Shown in pieces: positions 56,607-64,000 of a DNA stretch of 64,000 nt (position 1 is its first letter; each line of letters begins with the position of its first letter). Below the pieces are notes generated by a model. That model was not told the DNA's origin, did not search any database, and saw nothing but the letters and a program-made list of their open reading frames with translations. The stretch is from Actinomycetota bacterium (GTDB lineage: Bacteria > Actinomycetota > Thermoleophilia > Gaiellales > Gaiellaceae). Location: NCBI GenBank assembly GCA_004366385.1, contig SIRU01000019.1, positions 1 through 64,000 on the forward strand, given 5' to 3'. A program made the translations under genes and the position numbers.

Positions 56607-57265
56607 GACGGACGCTCGGCGATGTACAGAGTCTGCTTGCCGAGCAACCTCCACGCAGGCCGAAGCGCGAGGTACGCCCTGACCAGCAGGGGGCTCGTCG
56701 GTAGACGGCTTTTCGTGGTGTACGGGAGAAAGCGCGTGACGACCTCGACGGTCCTCAGGCCGGCGAGCTCCGCAGCCTCGGCCAGGCTCTTCTCGGTGAG
56801 TGCGACTTTGTGGTCGATGAAGTCCCAGTACGCCCCGCCGACGAGACGGGCGTTCGGCTGGAGGACGATCACCCGGCCACCCGGGCGAAGAAGGCCGCGG
56901 GCGACCGTCAGCTGGCGTATCACCTCCTCGCCGGAGGCGAGATGCTCGAGGTAGTTGCTCGTGAAGATCACGTCGAACGTGTCGGCCGGGAGCACGTCGT
57001 CGAGGAGCAGACCGTCCGACTGGACGAACCGCACTTCGGGCGGAAGGTGCTCCTGCACGTCGCGAGCGTCGGTCGCCCACCGCTCCTTGGCAACGATGTT
57101 CCGGGCGAAGTACCCTCGGTCGCAGGCGAGGTCGAGCACGACGCCGCCCTCGTCGACGTACCGCTGCAGATGACGGCAGATCACGCGCCACATCGCGTCC
57201 TTGGCCCGTGCTTCGTCGTCGCTGAAACGACGGTCGTACACGTCTTCGAGGGGCGGCGCGCTCAT
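56603..57265 (-). CDS. Class I SAM-dependent methyltransferase
   Basis: A 220-residue protein from the ATG at 57265 ([20 protein letters not shown]). SAM motif I is [16 protein letters not shown] (Asp-Leu-Ala-Cys in place of the usual DxGxG), and [16 protein letters not shown] and [13 protein letters not shown] follow. Such genes in glycan operons methylate sugars or process glycan ends. It overlaps both neighbours by four bases. Confidence 0.88.
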   Translation of the reverse strand: MSAPPLEDVYDRRFSDDEARAKDAMWRVICRHLQRYVDEGGVVLDLACDRGYFARNIVAKERWATDARDVQEHLPPEVRFVQSDGLLLDDVLPADTFDVIFTSNYLEHLASGEEVIRQLTVARGLLRPGGRVIVLQPNARLVGGAYWDFIDHKVALTEKSLAEAAELAGLRTVEVVTRFLPYTTKSRLPTSPLLVRAYLALRPAWRLLGKQTLYIAERPS

Positions 57266-58836
57266 GTGCCGGCTCGCTCGCAGCGCTCGTAGAGCCGGTA
57301 CTGCCCCGCCCTCACGCGTTGGCAGAACAGGTCGCGGACGACGCGGTTCGGCTCGGCGGATCCGAAGTCGATGGAGTCGTTCGGCTCCCACCAGTCGTCC
57401 CATCGGCTCGTGAGGACGAGCCAATCGGCGGCGCGGAGCTCGTCGACGAAGCCCGAGCCGTCCCGCGAGGCGGTGTTCGGGTTCAGCTCCATGTAGTACG
57501 ACGCGGGCTCGAGTTGCGGAAGCAGGAAGTAGACGTAGGTCGGCCCGTAGTTGAGGCGGCGGAGGTCGAGCGGGCCGACGAACAGCGACTCTCCGGGGCT
57601 CGAGAGCCGCTCCACCTCCGAGACCACTCTCGTGACATCGCGCGCCGTCCTCGCGCCGCTCAAGGGGAACGCCCGCTCGGAACTCTCCACGGCGGGAGCA
57701 TCGCTCATCCGTGGGAGGCGGATCTCGTCCGACGCAAGCGCGAACCCGAGCGTCACGCCTGCGACCACGGCAACCACAGTTACCCGGGCGCGCCGCCCGC
57801 CCAAGAGCTCCTGGGCACCGAACACCAGGAGAGCCGGAAGCAGGCTGAGCGGGACGATCGCGGCCGGCCGGATGTGATGAATGTCGGGCCGCGAGAACAC
57901 CCAGGGCGCAAGTCCGATGCTGAAGAGACCGGCGGCGAGGACGATCCGTCCCTCGACAGCGCCGCGGCGTCGCCAGGCCATCACGGCTCCGACCGCAACC
58001 AGCGCGAGTGCAACCACGGTCGCGAGCACCAGCAGCCTCCCGGGGTACGTCGCCTCCAGCGGGAGCGGGAGCCTGCGGCCGCTTCCCGTCGCCAGCATGT
58101 CCCCCGCGACTCGACCGATCCGCTCAGGTCCGACGACGAGCGCGTAGGGGAGGTACACCCCGACCGTGACGGCGAACCCACCCGCGTACCAGACGCGCAG
58201 GCGCGAGTCCACATAGAGGAACAGCGGGGCCGCCGACACGACGATTGCGAGCACGAAGTCGTACCGCATGAGCACGGCGACCCCAGCCGCCAGGCCCGCC
58301 CCGAGCGCGAGCGCCCGCGATCCCTCGCCGGCGCCGACCGCGAGGACGGCCAGGGCCAGGCCGGCCAGGGCGAACGCGATCGACCCGTACGTGGCGTACG
58401 CCCAGACGAGCTCCTCCGCCATGAGCACCAGGGAGACCAGCGCCGCCAACGCGCCCGCGAGCAGGCCAGCGAGACGCCACGCCAGCACGAAGAGCGCCAG
58501 GACGACGAGGATCCGGTAGAGCACTCCGACGGCACGCTCGACCTCGACCCGTGCGCCGAAGACCGCGAGCGCCCCGGCGACGAGCCATGGGTTGCCGGGG
58601 CCGTAGAAAGTCAGGAAGTCACGATGCGGCACGTCGCCCTGGAGGACACGCTCGGCGTATGCGAGCACGGCGCCCTCGTCCATTTCCCATCCCCCGCCCG
58701 TCGTCTGCGGGACGAGCAGCACGAGAGCCAAGGCGACGAGCGCGAACGCCGTCGCGAGCGCAAGCGCGGCGGAGCGACGACCGACCTGGAGAGCCTCGGC
58801 TCGAGGCGCCGGGCCGCTCAGCTCGCCCGCGCTCAC
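57262..58836 (-). CDS. GT-C type membrane glycosyltransferase-like protein
   Basis: A 524-residue protein from a GTG ([20 protein letters not shown]) with about 10-11 helices. The first extracytoplasmic loop ([20 protein letters not shown]) carries the acidic pair typical of GT-C enzymes using polyprenyl-phosphate sugars (ArnT/PMT-like), and [13 protein letters not shown] follows. A C-terminal extracellular domain begins after residue 400. With the GT2 gene upstream as lipid-phosphate-sugar maker, it probably transfers that sugar to a surface glycan or protein. Confidence 0.8.
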   Translation of the reverse strand: MSAGELSGPAPRAEALQVGRRSAALALATAFALVALALVLLVPQTTGGGWEMDEGAVLAYAERVLQGDVPHRDFLTFYGPGNPWLVAGALAVFGARVEVERAVGVLYRILVVLALFVLAWRLAGLLAGALAALVSLVLMAEELVWAYATYGSIAFALAGLALAVLAVGAGEGSRALALGAGLAAGVAVLMRYDFVLAIVVSAAPLFLYVDSRLRVWYAGGFAVTVGVYLPYALVVGPERIGRVAGDMLATGSGRRLPLPLEATYPGRLLVLATVVALALVAVGAVMAWRRRGAVEGRIVLAAGLFSIGLAPWVFSRPDIHHIRPAAIVPLSLLPALLVFGAQELLGGRRARVTVVAVVAGVTLGFALASDEIRLPRMSDAPAVESSERAFPLSGARTARDVTRVVSEVERLSSPGESLFVGPLDLRRLNYGPTYVYFLLPQLEPASYYMELNPNTASRDGSGFVDELRAADWLVLTSRWDDWWEPNDSIDFGSAEPNRVVRDLFCQRVRAGQYRLYERCERAGT

Positions 58837-59687
58837 GCGCGCAAGTCCGGCGCGCCCCCGACCGAAGCGGGCTCGTCGTGCTCGGGGATGTGCGGGCGCC
58901 GGCGATAGTCCCCGCGGCTGAGCGTGCGTTCGAGGAGCACGTACAGGACGATGAAGGCGTACCGGCTCCCCATCTCGCGGAGTGACAGCTTCGACGTCCC
59001 CGCCGTCCGGTTGCGCCACGAGATCGGCACGACTCGATACGAGTGCCCGCGTACGATCGCCTTGAGCGGTAGCTCGACGGTGAGGTTGAAGTGGTTGGAG
59101 AGCAGAGGCTGAACCGTCTCGATCACCTCGCGGCGATATGCCTTGAACGCGTTCGTCGTGTCGTTGTACCCGCTGCGGAACAGCACCCTGATCCCCCAGT
59201 TCACGATGCGATTGAGCACCAGCTTCGCTCCTGGATAGTCCTGCACCGTCGCTCCGCGGACGAAGCGCGAGCCGAAGGCGCAGTCGTAGCCCTCTTGGAG
59301 CACCGTGTGGTACCGCACCAGGTCGTTCGGATCGTCTGATCCATCGGCCATGACGATCGCGACGGCGTCGCCCGCGAACATGTCGAGGCCCGACCGGACG
59401 GTGAAGCCGAACCCGCGTGGGTGGTGCGATCGGTAGTACCGCACGCGTGGATCCCGTGCGGCGAGCCCGGTCACGATCGGCTCCGTGTCGTCCGTGCTCG
59501 CGTCGTCGACGACGATCACCTCGTGCTCGATCGAGGCGGCCTCGAGCGCGGACCGGATCCCGACGACGGTTCCCGCGATCGACCCGGCCTCGTTGTGAGC
59601 GGGAACGACGACGGAGAGCGAGATCGCGCGATCGCCGTCGCTCCTCGCGACGGGCTCGCGCTCGGATTGCCCGATCCTGTCGTCCAC
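58833..59687 (-). CDS. Family 2 glycosyltransferase (dolichol-phosphate-mannose-synthase-like)
   Basis: A 284-residue protein. The GT-A motifs are LSVVVPAHNEAGSIAGT, IVVDDASTDDTEPI and MADGSDDPNDL, with the polyprenyl-phosphate glycosyltransferase features FGSRFVRGATVQDYPG and ISWRNRTAGTSKLS. There is no strong membrane anchor at the C-terminus. It is first in the operon and overlaps the GT-C gene by four bases. It probably makes a polyprenyl-phosphate sugar from a nucleotide sugar. Confidence 0.92.
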   Translation of the reverse strand: MDDRIGQSEREPVARSDGDRAISLSVVVPAHNEAGSIAGTVVGIRSALEAASIEHEVIVVDDASTDDTEPIVTGLAARDPRVRYYRSHHPRGFGFTVRSGLDMFAGDAVAIVMADGSDDPNDLVRYHTVLQEGYDCAFGSRFVRGATVQDYPGAKLVLNRIVNWGIRVLFRSGYNDTTNAFKAYRREVIETVQPLLSNHFNLTVELPLKAIVRGHSYRVVPISWRNRTAGTSKLSLREMGSRYAFIVLYVLLERTLSRGDYRRRPHIPEHDEPASVGGAPDLRA

Positions 59688-59790
59688 GCCGCCTCCCCGA
59701 ATGCGCGTCCTCGCCCTGCGCCGACGGCCACCGCCCGGCTCGGCGCAGAACCGTAGTCGCGCAGCATAGGGCGAACGGGGCCGACGAGCG

Positions 59791-60189
59791 TCAGGCCGCG
59801 ACTGCGCCGCGCAGGAAGTCGACGATCTCGGTCGTCGTCGCGCCCGGGCCGAAGACCGCCGCGACGCCGTGCCCTTTCAGCTCGTCCGCGTCGTCCGGCG
59901 GGATCGTGCCGCCCACCACCACGAGCACGTCGTCGGCGCCGTTCTCGCGCAGGCCGTCGACGATCCTCGGGACGAGGGTCATGTGCGCGCCCGAGAGGAT
60001 GGAGACGCCGACCGCGTCCGCGTCCTCCTGGATCGCGGTCTCCACGATCTGCTCCGGGGTCTGGTGGAGCCCGGTGTAGATGACCTCCATGCCGGCGTCG
60101 CGGAGCGCGCGCGCGATGATCTTGGCGCCGCGATCGTGACCGTCGAGCCCCGGCTTCGCGATCACCACTCGGATCTTCCGCGGCGGCAC
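59791..60189 (-). CDS. B12-binding small subunit of methylmalonyl-CoA mutase (or related acyl-CoA mutase)
   Basis: A 132-residue stand-alone B12 domain ([20 protein letters not shown]). DGHDRG holds the cobalt-ligating histidine, with [11 protein letters not shown] and [15 protein letters not shown]. It pairs with the large subunit at 60937 as in two-subunit mutases. It is separated from that gene by an MBL-fold gene on the other strand, so the subunits are not co-transcribed. Confidence 0.92.
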   Translation of the reverse strand: MPPRKIRVVIAKPGLDGHDRGAKIIARALRDAGMEVIYTGLHQTPEQIVETAIQEDADAVGVSILSGAHMTLVPRIVDGLRENGADDVLVVVGGTIPPDDADELKGHGVAAVFGPGATTTEIVDFLRGAVAA

Positions 60190-60206
60190 ATCGGCAGAAT
60201 ACCGCG

Positions 60207-60935
60207 GTGCGCCTGAACGTCATCGGCTCGTCGCCCGCATGGCCGAACCCGGGCAGCGCGCACTCCGGCTACATGCTCGAGGCGAACGGGAGCCGGCTGC
60301 TCCTCGACTGCGGCCCCGGCGTCCTCGGGAGGCTTCGCGAGTCCGAGCTCTGGCCGCAGGTGGACGGGATCGCGATCACGCACTGGCACCTCGACCACTG
60401 GGGCGATCTCGTTCCCTGGGTCTGGGGCAGCTACTACCTCTCGACCAACGGGCCGCTCCCACGCCCACAGCTCTGGGTGCAGCCGGGCGGCGCCGCGTTC
60501 CTTGCCGAGCTCGGCGGCGCGCTGGGCTTCCCGGACATGTTCGAGAAGACGTTCGTCCTCGACGAGTACGAGCCGGACACGCCCTTCCAGGTCGGACCGC
60601 TCACGGTGATCGCGACCAAGGTCCCGCACTATCGGCTGCGAACGTACGCGTTCCGCGTCGAGGGGGACGGCCGCTCGCTCGCCTACTCCGGCGACTCCGC
60701 GCCGTCGGACGAGCTCGTCTCGTGCGCGAAGGACGCGGACCTCTTCGTCTGCGAGGCCACCCTGCTCCGGGGCGAGCTCGACGGCGAGCCGCGAGGCCAC
60801 CTCTCGCTCGAGGAGGCGGTCGACGCGTACGAGGCCTCGGGCGCGAGGCGGCTCCTCGTGACGCACCGCCCGTGCGAGCTTCCGACCCCGGACGAGTACG
60901 AGCTCGCCTACGACGGCCTCGAGCTCGACGTCTGA
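60207..60935 (+). CDS. RNase Z-like MBL-fold hydrolase
   Basis: A 242-residue protein from a GTG ([20 protein letters not shown]). The metal motif [11 protein letters not shown], the later [14 protein letters not shown] and [25 protein letters not shown] fit the RNase Z / phosphodiesterase branch with complete metal ligands. The exosite of true tRNase Z is not apparent. It is divergent from the B12 subunit and convergent with the mutase large subunit, with one base between stops. Confidence 0.85.
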   Translation: MRLNVIGSSPAWPNPGSAHSGYMLEANGSRLLLDCGPGVLGRLRESELWPQVDGIAITHWHLDHWGDLVPWVWGSYYLSTNGPLPRPQLWVQPGGAAFLAELGGALGFPDMFEKTFVLDEYEPDTPFQVGPLTVIATKVPHYRLRTYAFRVEGDGRSLAYSGDSAPSDELVSCAKDADLFVCEATLLRGELDGEPRGHLSLEEAVDAYEASGARRLLVTHRPCELPTPDEYELAYDGLELDV

Positions 60936-60936
60936 C

Positions 60937-62604
<1,668 letters not shown>

Positions 62605-62692
62605 CCCGCGCATTCTAGGTGGCAGGGCGTCACGGGCTTGATGGCGAGAACGAGGGATGGCTCACCCGCTTTGGGGAGCCGACCAAGGGGCT

Positions 62693-63454
62693 GTGATTCG
62701 CTCCCTCCTTGCAGTCGTGGCCGGCGCCCTCACCGTCGCCGCGCTCGTCACCGAGTCGGGCACCGCGACCGGGCAAGCCCGCTGCGGTGTCGACGTCGCC
62801 GGGAACGGCGGCTACTCGTACGCCGGGCACCAGGCGACCGACCGCGGCCACGGCGCGCGCGCGATCATCACGCTCACCCGCGAGGCGTTCGTCGCCTCCG
62901 GCGGGCACGTCGCCGGCTGGGTCGGCGTCGGCGGGCCGGGGCAGGGCCCGAACGGCGAGGACGCGTGGATCCAGGTTGGGATCGCGGCTGTCGAGCAGAC
63001 GCCGCCGTTCCTCTACGCGGAGGTCACCCGCGGCGGCCGCTACCCGCAGCTCATCATCCTCGAGCGGGAGCTCCAGGTCGGGAAGAGCCGGAGCGTGGCG
63101 GTGCTCGAGATGGCGGGCCGCCCCGGTGTCTGGCGCGTGTGGGTCGACGGCCGGCCCGCGACGAAGCCGATCCGGCTCCGCGGCTCGTCCGGCCGCTGGG
63201 CGCCGATCGCGACCGCCGAGACCTTCAACGGCGGCAAGGTGCAGTGCAACCGCTTCTCGTTCCGCTTCGAGCGCGTCTCCGTCTCCCACGGCCCGGGCGG
63301 CGCGTGGCGGACGTTCGAGTCGGGGCACCGCTTCCTCGACGGCGGGAACAAGCTGCGCGCGCTCGCGACGCGCCCGCAGGCCGAGCGCACCTCGCGCCAG
63401 CTCCTCTCCGAGAGCCGGACGCCGCGCCCGTACGCGTTCCTCGCGAGCTCGTAG
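62693..63454 (+). CDS. Exported protein of unknown function
   Basis: About 253 residues from a GTG at 62693, chosen because the signal peptide (MIRSLLAVVAGALTVAALVT) starts there; the ATG at 62657 is the alternative. The mature part is beta-rich, with WVGVGGPGQGPNGEDAWIQVG, FLYAEVTRGG and WRVWVDGRPATKPIRL, and few charged clusters. This resembles a concanavalin-like fold in which homologous proteins bind glycans, but no motif proves it. It is divergent from the mutase. Confidence 0.7.
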   Translation: MIRSLLAVVAGALTVAALVTESGTATGQARCGVDVAGNGGYSYAGHQATDRGHGARAIITLTREAFVASGGHVAGWVGVGGPGQGPNGEDAWIQVGIAAVEQTPPFLYAEVTRGGRYPQLIILERELQVGKSRSVAVLEMAGRPGVWRVWVDGRPATKPIRLRGSSGRWAPIATAETFNGGKVQCNRFSFRFERVSVSHGPGGAWRTFESGHRFLDGGNKLRALATRPQAERTSRQLLSESRTPRPYAFLASS

Positions 63455-63464
63455 GCCTCCTCGC

Positions 63465-64000
63465 TCAGCCGCAGCCGCGCGCGAGCTCGGCCCGGACCCG
63501 TTCCGGCGCCACCCGCACCGGCCCGTCCACACGCGTGAGGGCGAGCCGGACGCTCGTACCCGTCGCGATCCTCGTCCCCTCGACTGCGAGGTGCGCCGGC
63601 GCGACGACGTACTCGGCATGGAGCGGCACACCGTCGGCGTGCACGGCGCCGTCAGGAGCGACCCGCGCGCGATCCGGCTGGAGGTAGTCGGGGCGATCTC
63701 CGAGGTGCGCGACGTCCACGACTCGTCGGTTGAAGAACTCGACGAGGTAGCGGGCCTGCGTCGCGTCGGTCGGATAGCACGTCCCGATCGCGGTCAGAAG
63801 CGTGGCGGCGCGCCCGTCGGGGACTCGCTCGTCCACCCACGCACGCGACGGAGCCGGAAGGACTGCGGCCGCATCGCGGGCGACACCGGCGACGTTCGTC
63901 CAGGCCGCGACGCCTGCGGCCAGAAAGAACGCGAGGACGAGCCCCGGGGCCACGGGCCCGAGCCGGGGCGGAATCAGGGAGAGGAGCAGCACGGCGAGCA
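63465..64000 (-). CDS. Membrane protein, C-terminal part
   Basis: The frame is open to the window end and no start is certain. The visible part begins with a helix (VAPGLVLAFFLAAGVAAWTN) and continues as an extracytoplasmic domain (ATLLTAIGTCYPTDATQARY, then YLVEFFNRRVVDVAHLGDRPDY). This layout resembles the end of GT-C type membrane glycosyltransferases, as in the gene at 57262, but the diagnostic loop is outside the window. Confidence 0.55.
   Translation of the reverse strand, partial: LAVLLLSLIPPRLGPVAPGLVLAFFLAAGVAAWTNVAGVARDAAAVLPAPSRAWVDERVPDGRAATLLTAIGTCYPTDATQARYLVEFFNRRVVDVAHLGDRPDYLQPDRARVAPDGAVHADGVPLHAEYVVAPAHLAVEGTRIATGTSVRLALTRVDGPVRVAPERVRAELARGCG

Overview
The window is a very GC-rich, gene-dense chromosomal stretch with frequent GTG starts and many 4-bp start/stop overlaps (GTGA, ATGA). 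The gene content suggests a high-GC actinobacterium, perhaps of the Thermoleophilia/Gaiellales type: an actinobacterial biotin carboxylase, an SCP2 protein, a split B12-dependent acyl-CoA mutase with MeaB, ETF/ETF-QO, and a DUF4389 protein. The taxonomic placement is inference. No rRNA, tRNA, CRISPR array, prophage or transposase gene was found.

Layout. (1) 0-10 kb: acyl-CoA carboxylase, membrane proteins, SCP2, acyl-CoA dehydrogenase, a YcnI-like protein, an ETHE1/rhodanese protein, threonine dehydratase, MeaB and an MFS exporter. (2) 10-15 kb: cobalamin-dependent methionine synthase with a second, broken copy of its 5' end upstream, then a degenerate metallo-beta-lactamase-like protein. (3) 15-46 kb, almost all minus strand: a long cluster whose order rpmE - DUF1385 - (OsmC pair) - prfA - prmC - [vapBC] - tsaC - glyA - upp - wecA-like - [plus-strand insert] - atpZ/I-B-E-F-H-A-G - [about 13 kb of other genes] - atpD-C matches the backbone known from Bacillus and actinobacteria. 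It is interrupted by a toxin-antitoxin pair, a hydrolase plus a gene fragment, and a 13-kb block. That block carries a MoxR/DUF58/von Willebrand factor A operon, a complete oligopeptide ABC transporter, an anti-sigma-like protein and a lipoprotein. (4) 46-54 kb: a second PLP ammonia-lyase, a beta-propeller protein, a duplicated DUF4389 membrane protein coupled to an M48 protease, the ETF/ETF-QO electron-transfer operon, and an M23 peptidase. (5) 54-60 kb: a tightly coupled five-gene glycan operon (GT2, GT-C type membrane protein, methyltransferase, CDP-paratose-epimerase-like and GalE-like SDRs). (6) 60-64 kb: B12-binding mutase small subunit, an RNase Z-like hydrolase, mutase large subunit, a secreted protein and a partial membrane protein.

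Metabolically, the acyl-CoA dehydrogenase, ETF and ETF-QO would move electrons from acyl-CoA oxidation to quinone. The biotin carboxylase, mutase subunits and MeaB would channel propionyl-type products to succinyl-CoA. The ATP synthase is proton-type by its c subunit.

The most unusual feature is a set of at least four unrelated families of short, odd-centred palindromes scattered through the window. Some lie inside genes: one family is read as VALSHK in two different proteins and contains the prmC start codon, and another supplies the stop codons of atpH and atpG. Other items to check are the split atp operon, the metH 5' duplication, an ETF-QO lacking one iron-sulfur cysteine, and a probable CTG start codon.
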